This document shows, piece by piece, positions 43,301 to 51,509 of a stretch of DNA of 64,000 nt (position 1 is its first letter; the number at the start of each line of letters is the position of its first letter). Source of the stretch: Agrobacterium tumefaciens (GTDB lineage Bacteria; Pseudomonadota; Alphaproteobacteria; Rhizobiales; Rhizobiaceae). A program made the translations under genes and the position numbers. The stretch spans positions 1-64,000 of the forward strand of contig NZ_CP039905.1 in assembly GCF_005221385.1 (NCBI RefSeq), in the 5' to 3' direction. The notes under the pieces are model-generated. The model was given only the letters and a program-made list of their open reading frames with translations, did not search any database and was not told the origin of the DNA.

Positions 43301-44950
43301 GGTTTCGCGATCGAGCGCGAACGGCGCGTTTCCTACAACGAGGCTCAGAACGAAACCCTCGCAGCAGACGTCGGGGCGCGCGGGAAATATCTGATCCCGC
43401 CCACCACCCTGTTCGTCCGCAGCGTCGAAGAGGATGCGCGCCGAGCGCAGCTTGCCTCGGAACGGTGGAAGGAGCGGGATGTGATCCTGCGGCCGGTGCT
43501 CGAGAAAATCTATCGCGATCCGGATCAAGCGCTCGTCCGCCTGGACGCGCTGGCGTCGGATGCTGGCATCGAGCCGCGCAGGCTCGCCGAGGATCTCGCC
43601 GTTACATCGGATCGCCTCGGTCGTCTGCGGGGATCGGACTTGATGGTAGATGGTCGCGCAGCGCGCGACGAGCGCAACATTGCCAAGGCCGCCATGGCGG
43701 AATTGCTGCCTCTGGCGCGCGCCCATGCGACCGAGTTCCGCAGGCAGGCGGAGCGCTTCGGCATCCGCGAGCAGCAGCGCCGTGCGCACATGTCCTTGTC
43801 GATCCCGGCGCTGTCGAAACAGGCGATGGCGCGTCTGGTCGAAATCGAGGCGGTGCGCGACCGCGGCGGAGACGATGCCTACAAGACCGCCTTCGCCTTT
43901 GCCGTGGAGGACCGCTTGCTGGTCCAGGAGGTCAAGGCCGTCAACGATGCCTTGAGCGGACGCTTCGGCTGGAGTGCCTTCACCGCGAAGGCGGATGCGA
44001 CCGCCGAGCGCAGCATGGTCGAGCGGATGCCGGAGGATCTTGCTCCCGAGCGCCGCGAGAAGCTCACCCGCCTGTTCGCCGTCATCAGGCGTTTTGCGGA
44101 AGAACAGCATCTGGCCGAGCGGCAGGACCGCTCGAAGATCGTTGCCGGCGCCAGCGTCGCGCTGGACAAGGAGACCGCGCCCATGTTGCCGATGTTCGCC
44201 GCTGTGACCGAATTCAAGACACCAGTGGAAGAGGAGGCCCGGGGGAGGGCGTTGGCTGCTTCTCACTATCGCCATCATCGCGCAGCACTCGCCGAGACCG
44301 CGACGCGCATCTGGCGTGATCCGGCCGGCGCGATTGGCAAGATCGAGGAGCTTGTCATGAAGAGCTTTGCCGGCGAGCGCATCGCGGCGGCGGTCAGCAA
44401 CGATCCCGCTGCCTACGGTGCGCTGCGCGGCTCCGACCGCATCATGGACAAACTGCTCGCCGTCGGCAGAGAGCGGAGGGACGCCCTTCTGGCCGTGCCG
44501 GAAGCCGCAGGCCGCGTCCGTTCGCTCGGCGCATCTTATGCCAGTGCCCTCGAGGCCGAAACTAGAGACATCACCGAGGAGCGCCGGCGCATGGCGGTCG
44601 CCATTCCCGGTCTGTCGCAACCAGCCGAAGACGCGCTCAGACAGTTGGCGGCGGAGATGAAGAAGAAGAACGCCAAGCTCGCCGTCGCGGTGAGTTCGCT
44701 CGATCCCCGCGTCGCCCAGGAATTCACAGCCGTCAGCCGTGCGCTCGACGAGCGCTTCGGTCGCAATGCGATCTTGCGGGGCGAGAAGGACGTCATCAAT
44801 CGGGTACCGCCGGCGCAGCGTCGCGCCTTCGAGGCGATGCACGAGCGACTGAAGGTTCTGCAGCAGACGGTGCGTATGCAGAGCAGCCAAGAAATCATAG
44901 CGGAGCGCCAGCGGCGTGTCCTCGATCGCGCCCGCGGCGTCATCCGTTGA
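40334..44950 (+). CDS. traA: TraA, MOBQ-type relaxase/helicase with C-terminal BID-like repeats
   Basis: A 1538-residue relaxase/helicase. The N-terminal MobA/MobL relaxase has SAAAYRHRARM (candidate Tyr) and the metal-binding HUH motif in NPHIHLMTT near residue 141. The RecD-like helicase part has Walker A GLAGAGKST near residue 411, VMVIDEAGMVS near 479, HKSQGATVDRTF near 728 and YVAMTRHRDRADLY near 756. From about residue 1050 come two similar helical segments (YRDPDQALVRLDAL and WRDPAGAIGKIEEL, each followed by LRGSDRxMxxxL-type text). They resemble tandem BID domains, the secretion signals known in alphaproteobacterial relaxases. I prefer the GTG at 40334 with GGAG upstream over the longer frame from 40190, which would run through oriT. 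traF and traB do not follow it. Confidence 0.93.
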   Translation: MAIMFVRAQVISRGAGRSIVSAAAYRHRARMMDEQAGTSFSYRGGASELVHEELALPDQMPAWLQSAVDGRSVAKASEALWNAVDTFETRADAQLARELIIALPEELTRAENIALVREFVRDNFISKGMIADWVLHDKDGNPHIHLMTTLRPLTDEGFGPKKVPVLDADGDPLRVVTPDRPNGKIVYKLWAGDKETMKAWKIAWAETANRHLALAGHEIRLDGRSYAEQGLDGIAQKHLGPEKAALARKGVEMYFAPADLARRQEMADRLLAEPELLLKQLSNERSTFDERDIAKALHRTVDDPLDFANIRARLMASDDLVLLKPQQVDTETGKATEPAVFTTREILRIEFDMAQSAQVSSARRGFVVSDRAIAAAIKKVETQDPEKAFRLDPEQVDAVRHVTGDNGIAAVVGLAGAGKSTLLAAARVAWESNGRRVIGAALAGKAAEGLEDSSGIRSRTLASWEMAWASGRELLGRGDVMVIDEAGMVSSQQMARVLKIAEEAQAKIVLVGDAMQLQPIQAGAAFRAITERIGFAELAGVRRQRDEWARDASRHFARGKIEESLDAYAQQGRIVETETRADLVERIVADWTAARRELLQKSADGEHPGRLRGDELLVLAHTNVDVQKLNAFLRKVMMEEGALTGAREFQTARGVREFAAGDRIIFLENARFLEPRARRLGPQYVKNGMLGTVVSTGDKRGDPLLTIHLDNGRDIVISEASYRNIDHGYAATIHKSQGATVDRTFVLATGMMDQHLTYVAMTRHRDRADLYAASEDFEAKPEWGREPRVDHAAGVTGELVETGEAKFRPHDEDADESPYADVKTDDGTVRLWGVSLPKALEDARVSDGDTVTLRKGGVERVKVQVPIFDEKTGQKRFEEREVDRNVWTAKQIETAEVRLERIERESHRPDVFKQLVERLCRSGAKTTTLDFESEEGYRAHARDFARRRGIDTLAEVAAGMEEGASRRLAWILERKEQVAKLWERASVALGFAIERERRVSYNEAQNETLAADVGARGKYLIPPTTLFVRSVEEDARRAQLASERWKERDVILRPVLEKIYRDPDQALVRLDALASDAGIEPRRLAEDLAVTSDRLGRLRGSDLMVDGRAARDERNIAKAAMAELLPLARAHATEFRRQAERFGIREQQRRAHMSLSIPALSKQAMARLVEIEAVRDRGGDDAYKTAFAFAVEDRLLVQEVKAVNDALSGRFGWSAFTAKADATAERSMVERMPEDLAPERREKLTRLFAVIRRFAEEQHLAERQDRSKIVAGASVALDKETAPMLPMFAAVTEFKTPVEEEARGRALAASHYRHHRAALAETATRIWRDPAGAIGKIEELVMKSFAGERIAAAVSNDPAAYGALRGSDRIMDKLLAVGRERRDALLAVPEAAGRVRSLGASYASALEAETRDITEERRRMAVAIPGLSQPAEDALRQLAAEMKKKNAKLAVAVSSLDPRVAQEFTAVSRALDERFGRNAILRGEKDVINRVPPAQRRAFEAMHERLKVLQQTVRMQSSQEIIAERQRRVLDRARGVIR

Positions 44951-44980
44951 GAATTTTGAAGAAAGCCGAAGGAGAAGAAA

Positions 44981-45250
44981 ATGGCTGAACAGGAAATCTC
45001 TTACGACGCGATCGTTCGCGCCGAGATCGCCATCGAACTCATCAACCAGGCGCGCGCCATCGTCACGGCACGCGTCTACGAACTCGAAGAGCAGGATCCC
45101 GGCGCCGCCGAAGACCTGCGCCGGCGCCGGCGCGACCTCATCGAATTGCAGCAGAGCATCCGCGTCGCCGATCGTGACACGGTCGAAAACCTGATCGCTG
45201 TCTGGGGACCGCGCGTGAAGGACGAGGCCCGCTTCTGGGCGGAGTTCTGA
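44981..45250 (+). CDS. Small acidic protein upstream of the zeta-like toxin, possible antitoxin
   Basis: The 89-residue product is mostly helical and charged (IVRAEIAIELINQARAIVTARVYELEEQDPG, LIELQQSIRVADRDTVENLIAVWG). AAGGAGAAG precedes its ATG. It ends two bases before the next gene, which encodes the zeta-like toxin, so it is in the position of an antitoxin. It does not resemble the epsilon antitoxin that I know, and no antitoxin fold is proven; the function is inferred from context. Confidence 0.55.
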   Translation: MAEQEISYDAIVRAEIAIELINQARAIVTARVYELEEQDPGAAEDLRRRRRDLIELQQSIRVADRDTVENLIAVWGPRVKDEARFWAEF

Positions 45251-45252
45251 CC

Positions 45253-47724
45253 ATGGCGGAGGAGACGGTTTCCGGTCTGCTCTCGCCAGAGAAGAACGAG
45301 AGCATCTTTCGTAACGACATTGTGCAAGACTATCTGCCGGACGCAATGAGGCCGGCGCAGCGCCCGCGCCTGATCTTGCTCGGCGGTCAGCCGGGCGCCG
45401 GCAAGACGGCGGTTCTGATCGCGAGCCATGCGGAGCTCGAGCAATCGGGATCGACGATCCGCATCATCGGCGATGATCTCAGGTCCTATCATCCGCAATT
45501 CCCAGTCTTCCAGCGACAGGATCCGGAAACTGCGTCACAGTTCACTCAAGGTGATGCCGGTCGCTGGACGGAAAAGCTGTTGGCGGCCGCGGTCGCGCGT
45601 CAGGTCAACATCGTCTTCGAAACGACGATGCGCACCCCGGAAAACGTCGCCCGGGTCATCGGTGTGGCGCGTGAGGCCGGTTATAACGTCGAGGTACGCG
45701 CCGTCGCCGTCAATCCGCGGCTCAGCTGGCAGGGCAACCACTATCGCTTCGAGGAAATGCTGCGCGCTGGAGACGCGGCGCGCGTCCCGCCGCAGCATAT
45801 TCACGACGCCGCAGTCGACGGGCTTCGCATCAGCCTGGAGAAAGTGGAGAGTGAGCGCCTGGTCGACCGGGTGCAGTTGCTGACACGCGGCGGCACGATC
45901 CTTTACGACAATGAAATGCACAATCGCGAATGGTCCCGCACTTCCGGCGCCAGGCAGGCGCTCGAGGTGGAACAGTCGCGCCCGATGACTCGAGCCGAGC
46001 TGCAGCGCTTTGCCGATGACTGGAGCTATGTGCTGAGCCGGATGGAAGAACGCCATGCTCCCGACGACCGTATCGCGGCGGTCAGGGCACGTGCTGTCGA
46101 AGACGTGAACTTTCTGCTCACGCAACGGCGTGAGACAAATGGAGAGGAGGGCACGCAGCGGGGACGGACGATCTTCCAGCGTCAGGCCGATGCGCTGGCC
46201 CTCTTTGTCGAACTTTACGACGGTGGTTCACGCGACGCAGTACGCCGGCCGATCGGCGACATAGAGGCTCATGCCATCGGCCGGCTCACGCAGACTTACA
46301 TCGCCCTGAAGTTGGTCGAAGCCGCCAGCGGCCTCGGCCTTTTGCCGGAGGACGGGAAGATTGTCGCAACGCGCGCCATGGTCCAGGACAAGCGCGCGAC
46401 CCAAGAGTTTCCCGCGGCGCACCGCCTGCCCGCGGATATCGCCGTTGAAATGCAGGACGGCACGCGCCGGCGGCTCACGGATCATTTTGACGTCGAGCTC
46501 AATCGCGTCGCTGTCGATCGCGAGGTGTTCAGTCGAACCGATCGCCTGTCGCGTCTCGCCAATGTCGCGGATTCTTGGGTGGAGGCTGCCGGGATGCGCA
46601 AGACGCTCGCTCGTGCCGCTAATGCGGTCGCCAGCGGCGGCATGTCGGCCGACGCGGCGATGTCCGAAATCGTCGAGCCGGGTTATGCGGCGGCAAATGC
46701 ACAGGCCAGCCGGCGCCTTGATCGGAACATGGCGCTTGCCGAGCGCGCGGCGATCGCGACTCTGGTCATCGATGAGAAAGGAGAGCCATTTCGCGCAATG
46801 CGGGACGATCTTCGGCTACGAACGGCCGATCTAAACAATCGGGCACGGGCGAAGGCCATGATGGAGGCGGCTCTGGCCGAGACGGCACGGCACGGTCATC
46901 TTGGTCCGGAACAGCGGCGAACCGCCGAAGAGTTTGTTCGCGGGATTGCCGAAAACGAACGAAATCTCGGAATGCACCAAGCACCGGGTCGGGGCGCCCC
47001 GCAACCCGACGTCCTCGTGCCAGCGCGGCAATTGCCCGACCTGACCGAGCCGGAGGTCGCCGATCGCCTGCGCGTTTCCTCGCGGCTGGCCGACAAACGC
47101 GCCGAGATCGAAAACCTCTCGCGGCTTGTGTTCGGCAACAGCCAGGCGCTGTCGGCATCGGTCGATCGGATCACCGATGCACGCAGTGGCGCGGCCGCCA
47201 GCGACGATATGCGCGATGGCAGGCTGGGCGATCTCGCCGGTGAGGGACGAAAATGGTTGCGTGGCCCTAACCTTGATCGCCAGACAGCCGAAGCCCATGC
47301 GCCGCAACTTGCGGCGGCACTTGCCGATTATGGTCTGGCGGTGGATTTCGAGCGGCATCAGATAATGACGCAGCGCCGCGAGGAACAGGTGAGGCAGCGT
47401 GTGGAGATTCCGCAGCCTTCTGCAGCATTGATGGAAGTCCTGGGAACAGAAAAACAGGAACAAGGCCGGCGATTAAGCGCTGAGCCGGTTTTGAGACGTG
47501 AGCTCGAATCTTTGACGCTGGCAATCGCCAAACGGCTCTCTCCTGCGGAGAAGACGGACCTAAAGGACGGCAATATAGGCAGATTGGCTTCATCTCTGGG
47601 GATATCGCCGGAGCAGGGAATAGCATTGCGTGGAATCCACGAGCGATTGGGGGTGGTGCAGCAAAGGGCGCTGCGGCAAAACCGCGACCTTTCCCGTGCA
47701 AATCAACTCGATATCCGGCGCTAG
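45253..47724 (+). CDS. Zeta-toxin-like protein with a C-terminal BID-like domain
   Basis: The 823-residue protein has an N-terminal zeta-toxin kinase: Walker A GQPGAGKT (residues 45-52), IIGDDLRSYHP (71-81), and VFETTMRTPENV (121-132), with the GRWTEKLL helix in between. Classical zeta toxins phosphorylate peptidoglycan precursors and are about 290 residues, so this is far longer. The middle part is helical. Around residues 600-720, ENLSRLVFGNSQALSASVD, GRLGDLAGEGRKW, RQTAEAHAPQLAAALADY and VDFERHQI follow the layout of BID domains, the signals that route Bartonella Bep effectors and TraA-type relaxases into VirB/D4 channels. The last 80 residues also resemble the end of TraA. A translocated toxin is inferred. 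It lies on the same transcript side as traA. Confidence 0.75.
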   Translation: MAEETVSGLLSPEKNESIFRNDIVQDYLPDAMRPAQRPRLILLGGQPGAGKTAVLIASHAELEQSGSTIRIIGDDLRSYHPQFPVFQRQDPETASQFTQGDAGRWTEKLLAAAVARQVNIVFETTMRTPENVARVIGVAREAGYNVEVRAVAVNPRLSWQGNHYRFEEMLRAGDAARVPPQHIHDAAVDGLRISLEKVESERLVDRVQLLTRGGTILYDNEMHNREWSRTSGARQALEVEQSRPMTRAELQRFADDWSYVLSRMEERHAPDDRIAAVRARAVEDVNFLLTQRRETNGEEGTQRGRTIFQRQADALALFVELYDGGSRDAVRRPIGDIEAHAIGRLTQTYIALKLVEAASGLGLLPEDGKIVATRAMVQDKRATQEFPAAHRLPADIAVEMQDGTRRRLTDHFDVELNRVAVDREVFSRTDRLSRLANVADSWVEAAGMRKTLARAANAVASGGMSADAAMSEIVEPGYAAANAQASRRLDRNMALAERAAIATLVIDEKGEPFRAMRDDLRLRTADLNNRARAKAMMEAALAETARHGHLGPEQRRTAEEFVRGIAENERNLGMHQAPGRGAPQPDVLVPARQLPDLTEPEVADRLRVSSRLADKRAEIENLSRLVFGNSQALSASVDRITDARSGAAASDDMRDGRLGDLAGEGRKWLRGPNLDRQTAEAHAPQLAAALADYGLAVDFERHQIMTQRREEQVRQRVEIPQPSAALMEVLGTEKQEQGRRLSAEPVLRRELESLTLAIAKRLSPAEKTDLKDGNIGRLASSLGISPEQGIALRGIHERLGVVQQRALRQNRDLSRANQLDIRR

Positions 47725-47752
47725 AGTGCAAACAGTCACCCATAGGCCTAGC

Positions 47753-48115
47753 CTATGGACATTTCGCTTTGCCAGCTCCGTCGTCAGCGACGTGCCGGTT
47801 GATCGCCCGAAACGGCGCTCGGTCGGCCGGTAGCCATTCGATTGCCCCCTCGGCGCGGGGCAAGTATTTTATAAGGCTGCCTTCAAGCAGAGCCCGGATC
47901 CCATAAAAAATGACGAGATGCTCGGCTGAGACATGAACGAGTAGACCTTCGTCAACCGGCCGGATGATCACCCGTCCGTCACCGAAGTCCAGCAGCCTGT
48001 CGGGATCTACGGACACGGTGGATTGGCAGAAATCCTGCACTCTCGCGCAAATATTCTCGGTTACGCGTTGCGCGTGCGCGACGGCGACGAAGGCCTCGGC
48101 AATGTGTTTGTACAT
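47753..48115 (-). CDS. DUF2218-like small protein
   Basis: The 120-residue product (IAEAFVAVAHAQRV, DRLLDFGDGRVIIRPVDEGLLVHVS, AEHLVIFYGIRALLEGSLI, EGAIEW) aligns by eye with DUF2218, a small alpha/beta domain. The tail after IEW is additional. It is the last of three leftward genes after luxR and luxI, and may be co-transcribed with them. Its function is unknown. Confidence 0.55.
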   Translation of the reverse strand: MYKHIAEAFVAVAHAQRVTENICARVQDFCQSTVSVDPDRLLDFGDGRVIIRPVDEGLLVHVSAEHLVIFYGIRALLEGSLIKYLPRAEGAIEWLPADRAPFRAINRHVADDGAGKAKCP

Positions 48116-48190
48116 TTGAGCTCCATTTTAGCCTCAACTGCTCCGTCGTGCTGTGCAAGAGGAGCCCGTTGCGGAGGTGGACGCTTCGGC

Positions 48191-48856
48191 TCATGCCGAC
48201 ACCGCTTCGAGGATTTCGGAGCCCGCTCTCTTAAAATGCGGGCGTCTGTAGAGTGGCTCGACGACATGGATCTTGCTGCGCATCTGCTCGAGCACGCGCG
48301 GTGACACTTCAAAGGCGCCACAGCACACCGGGAACCTGCCGAACCCTTCGGCACGTCCGAGTTCATCGAATTCGGCGCCCGCCCGCTGATAGATTCGCTT
48401 CATGTGTGGTTCGTAATTCGAAATCAACATGTCGATGCCATTCTCCAAAGCGACTTCGCAGAGGGCGAGCAACAGCAGTGAAAAGGCTCGTTCCGGCCGC
48501 ATGTCCGGAAACGAGTGTCCGACAGCCTCGTCATCGATGCACATTCGCGTACCTTCCCATATTCCAGGCGCAATGAGATCGCAGGCATTGGGGAATGTAT
48601 CGCGGAAGACGTCGTAGAGCAGTGTCGGACCCGTCGTTGGCATCAGCCGGACCGAGCCATAGAGCTGTTCCAATTCTTCGTCGCACCAAAGCAGATACGC
48701 CGGGTGAAGAGCGTCGTATCGGTCGTGCTCGTACGGCCCACGCGCGCTGACCGCCCAGCCGAGTTGGTCAACGAAGACTTTTTTCCTCAGGCGGAACGAC
48801 TGGTCGAGCAGATTCCGAAATTTGTGAAATTCATGCGCTTGAACAAGGAGATACAT
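48191..48856 (-). CDS. LuxI-type acyl-homoserine-lactone synthase
   Basis: LuxI enzymes make AHL signals from S-adenosylmethionine and acyl-carrier-protein acyl groups. The 221-residue protein has the conserved pattern: FHKFRNLLDQSFRLRKKVFVDQLGW (R24-F28-W34-type residues), YLLWCDEELEQLYGSVRLMPTTGPTLLYDVF, IWEGTRMCID and GIDMLISNYEPHMKRIYQRAG. The start at 48856 is preceded by GGAGG; a Met four codons upstream is less likely. The luxR gene ends 66 bases upstream, on the same strand. Signal identity cannot be told from the sequence. Confidence 0.9.
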   Translation of the reverse strand: MYLLVQAHEFHKFRNLLDQSFRLRKKVFVDQLGWAVSARGPYEHDRYDALHPAYLLWCDEELEQLYGSVRLMPTTGPTLLYDVFRDTFPNACDLIAPGIWEGTRMCIDDEAVGHSFPDMRPERAFSLLLLALCEVALENGIDMLISNYEPHMKRIYQRAGAEFDELGRAEGFGRFPVCCGAFEVSPRVLEQMRSKIHVVEPLYRRPHFKRAGSEILEAVSA

Positions 48857-48922
48857 GTTGGCCTCCATCTGATGACAGAAGCCAACATGCTGCTCTTCTC
48901 GCAGCCGATAAATACTTGGAAA

Positions 48923-49672
48923 TCAGCTCCCCGAATCCTGAGTATTGCCATACGGGTTTATTAGGCGAAGCTGAATCGCAAGCGCAGTCGCAGAGGTGGT
49001 TGATGCGGCCCCAAGCTTGGTCCGGGCGGTCGTCAGGTATCGTTGTATCGTGTGTTCGGAGAGCCCGAGGATTTCGGCGATCTGCTCATTTGTCTTGCCG
49101 AGCGCGCTCCAATGGAGGCACTCCTTTTCGCGTGGACCGAGCCGTGGAACCGGGTCATTCTTACCGTGCAGCTCGAAAACAGCCTTCTTGTGGATCAGGA
49201 AAGCGAGTTCCAGCCACTCGCCTCGATGCCGATCAATGCTCGCGCTCCATTCCGCAGGCAGCTTGTGAGAATTGAAAGACAGCAGGGCGCGCCGCGACTT
49301 GTCGATGATGGGAATGGAGTAGCCACTTGCACCAACGCCGTGTTCTGCGGCATCGACCAGAAAATCGCGGGCTGTTGCCGGGATTTCGATCTCGCGCCAG
49401 TCGAAAGGCAGTTGCCGCATAATGCCGTCGCGAAGGATGGGATCGACCTTGGCGTATCCTCTGAGAAGATAGCGAGAAACCCAAGGACCGGGATACGTGG
49501 TTCTCACAAAAGGTATGTCGACGACATCGGCGATTGTCTGAGCAAGATGATAGGTGGAAAAATCGATCCGATAGACCTTATTGAGCCCGTGAAGAGCGAT
49601 CTCGACGTCCGGCGTCGCGTTAATCTCGCGAAATGCGGCTTGGAAAAGCGCCGATTGTGTATCCGAATCCAT
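48923..49672 (-). CDS. LuxR-type quorum-sensing regulator
   Basis: The 249-residue protein has an N-terminal autoinducer-binding domain (FSTYHLAQTI, WVSRYLLRGYAKVDPIL, FDWREIEI, GASGYSIPIIDKSRRALLSFN). Its C-terminal LuxR helix-turn-helix reads LGPREKECLHWSALGKTNEQIAEILGLSEHTIQRYLTTARTKLGA. It reads in the same direction as luxI, ahead of it, as in a coupled luxR-luxI pair. GAAGGAG lies just before the start. A tra box-like palindrome was not found upstream of either gene, so which promoters it controls is not shown here. Confidence 0.92.
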   Translation of the reverse strand: MDSDTQSALFQAAFREINATPDVEIALHGLNKVYRIDFSTYHLAQTIADVVDIPFVRTTYPGPWVSRYLLRGYAKVDPILRDGIMRQLPFDWREIEIPATARDFLVDAAEHGVGASGYSIPIIDKSRRALLSFNSHKLPAEWSASIDRHRGEWLELAFLIHKKAVFELHGKNDPVPRLGPREKECLHWSALGKTNEQIAEILGLSEHTIQRYLTTARTKLGAASTTSATALAIQLRLINPYGNTQDSGS

Positions 49673-49812
49673 TCTAAACTCCTTCAGAGGGATGCAGGTG
49701 TTCGGCGCGCTTCCTGGTCCAATCGCTTAGAGAGAGGGCGGCGCGCGAACATTCCAGCGACAGTGATGCCGGCGCGTGGACAGGGATACTATCAAGTTGG
49801 ACGTCCTAACCC

Positions 49813-50895
49813 AAGTGCACCATGCCGGTTTGCAGGGTAGGGGATCAGGCCTCCTCCTGCAAATGGGCCATGAATGCTTCGGCTGGTGTCCGGTATCCAA
49901 GGCACTTTCTGGGTTGGTCGTTAAGGATGCGTGCGACCTGGTTCAGGGTTGCTTGCGACATCTGGCTGAGGTCGGTGTTCGACGGCAAAAAGCGGCGGAT
50001 GCGTTTGTTGGCATTTTCGACGGCGCCTTTCTGCCAGGGCGCGCTTGGATCGCAGAACCAGCTTCGTGCACCGATACCCATCTTCCAAAGCCCGGAATGC
50101 CGCGAACTCTGTGCCGCGATCAAACGTGAAGCTCTGACGTGCGAAGGCGGGCAGGCGGGAGAATGCCCGCACGATCTTGTCCATGATTGGTCGCGAATGC
50201 CGGCTCGGGTTTTTGATGAGAACGGTGTAGCGGCTCTTGCGCTCGACGAGGGACGTGACATTGGCATGGCCAAACGGTCGCTCGAAGATGATAAGGTCAC
50301 CCTCCCAGTGCCCAAACCGCGATCTGTTTCCAATGAAATCAGGCCTTTGCGATATGCGATGGCTGGCCGGGAATGCTCCGTCGCGAGGCTTTCTTGACCG
50401 CAGTGGCCGACGTTTGCGGCGTGCTTCCGGCAGATAGTGATAGAGACCGAGCTGATAATCTTCCTTGCTGTAGATGAACCGGTAAATGGTCTCGGCGCAC
50501 ACACGGACAAGGCTCAATTTCTCCGATACCAGACGCCCGGCGATCTGTTCGGGTGACCACCGGGCCTCCAATTGTCGGATGACTTCGGCACGAAGATCTG
50601 GATAGCGTCGAAGCTTGCGCAGGCGACGACGACGCTCGCGCCTCAGTTCATCAGCGATCGTCCCAAAATACCCGGTGTACTCGGGCAGCTCGTTGTCATG
50701 GAAGGTGTTGCGGCGGATTTCTCGATAGATGGTCGACCTGTGGCGTCCCAGCCGCCGGGCCATTTCATTGACGGAGACTTTCTGATCAACGAGACGATGA
50801 AGGAGGCGGCGATCGGCAAGGGTCAATTGCGTATAGCATCCGGACATGTAAAATCTCCAAAGTGAAGCCATTGAAATTATTGGCATGTCGCACTT
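49813..50895. mobile_element. IS30-family insertion sequence
   Basis: The two ends carry imperfect inverted repeats: AAGTGCACCATGCC (49813-49826) and GGCATGTCGCACTT (50882-50895), identical at 12 of 14 positions. The length of about 1.08 kb is right for an IS30 element. Inside is a leftward transposase gene that has one frameshift. The exact outer limits of the repeats and any target duplication are not settled. Confidence 0.75.
49845..50847 (-). pseudogene. IS30 transposase, frameshifted
   Basis: The reading frame starts at 50847 (LTLADRRLLHRLVDQKVSVNEMARRLGRHRSTIYREIRRN, the N-terminal helix-turn-helix). It continues through RFGHWEGDLIIF and TFDRGTEFAAFRALEDG with catalytic Asp residues, then loses homology (GYRCTKLVLR). 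The adjacent frame continues with IGARSWFCDPSAPWQKGAVENANKRIRRFLP, which holds the catalytic Glu, to a stop at 49845. A single extra base at about 50076 (GATGGGTATC instead of GATGGxATC) explains the switch. This copy is probably inactive unless frameshifting occurs. Confidence 0.75.
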
Positions 50896-51127
50896 CGAAA
50901 TAGAATGTACCGTTATGGTATAACTGTCAAAGCTGATTAGAGATGCGACGCCGCTGGCCCGTTAGAAATGCGACACTGGCTCCGACAATCAGCCCCCGAC
51001 CGGACCGGCTGGGCCGGGTTGCAAGGGTAGGGAGGGGGCGGGTAATGAAACTCCCTCTTCGGCTTTAGCTTCCTCAGTTGTGGCGACTGCTTTGCGCCAA
51101 TACCGGTCATCAGTTCTCAGCGAAAAG

Positions 51128-51436
51128 TTACCGAGGAACCTTCGCCAGCCACTCTTCTGCACGGGAGATAACAGGGCGAATATTTGGACTAAACTCTTCT
51201 TCATCGTGCCAAGCCGCAATCTCGAGGTCCATTCCGATGTCTTCCATCTCTTTGATGAGATGATACGGGAGTGCTTCCAGCGCCCGCCCGTTAAGCAGGA
51301 AGGAACTTGCCGCAGATGACGGAAGAATTTCCCGACGACATAATGACAAAAGCGATTGCTCAATTCTGTGTACGAGCGACACGTTTGGCAATGGCGACTC
51401 CTGCATCTCTGGATCAGAGCGACAATTGTCTATCAT
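51128..51436 (-). CDS. Small hypothetical protein inside the ISNCY element
   Basis: The 102-residue frame (MIDNCRSDPEMQ..., RALEALPYHLIKEMEDIGMDLEIAAWHDEEEF, VISRAEEWLAKV) looks like a compact acidic protein. It lies between the left end of the element and the transposase gene and is transcribed in the same direction as the transposase. It may be a passenger gene, or an accessory factor of the element, but no family was recognised. Confidence 0.4.
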   Translation of the reverse strand: MIDNCRSDPEMQESPLPNVSLVHRIEQSLLSLCRREILPSSAASSFLLNGRALEALPYHLIKEMEDIGMDLEIAAWHDEEEFSPNIRPVISRAEEWLAKVPR

Positions 51437-51509
51437 TTTTACTCGATCTGAAAAGCGGGCCGGTATCGTATCAGTCTAATACAATGTCTCCTTCGGGCCG
51501 AAAGCGGCC

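Noticed and set aside
42188..45346. A 1052-residue open frame on the minus strand across traA
   Set aside because: It is antisense to a well-supported relaxase/helicase, has no known domain and owes its length to the high GC content and codon bias of traA.
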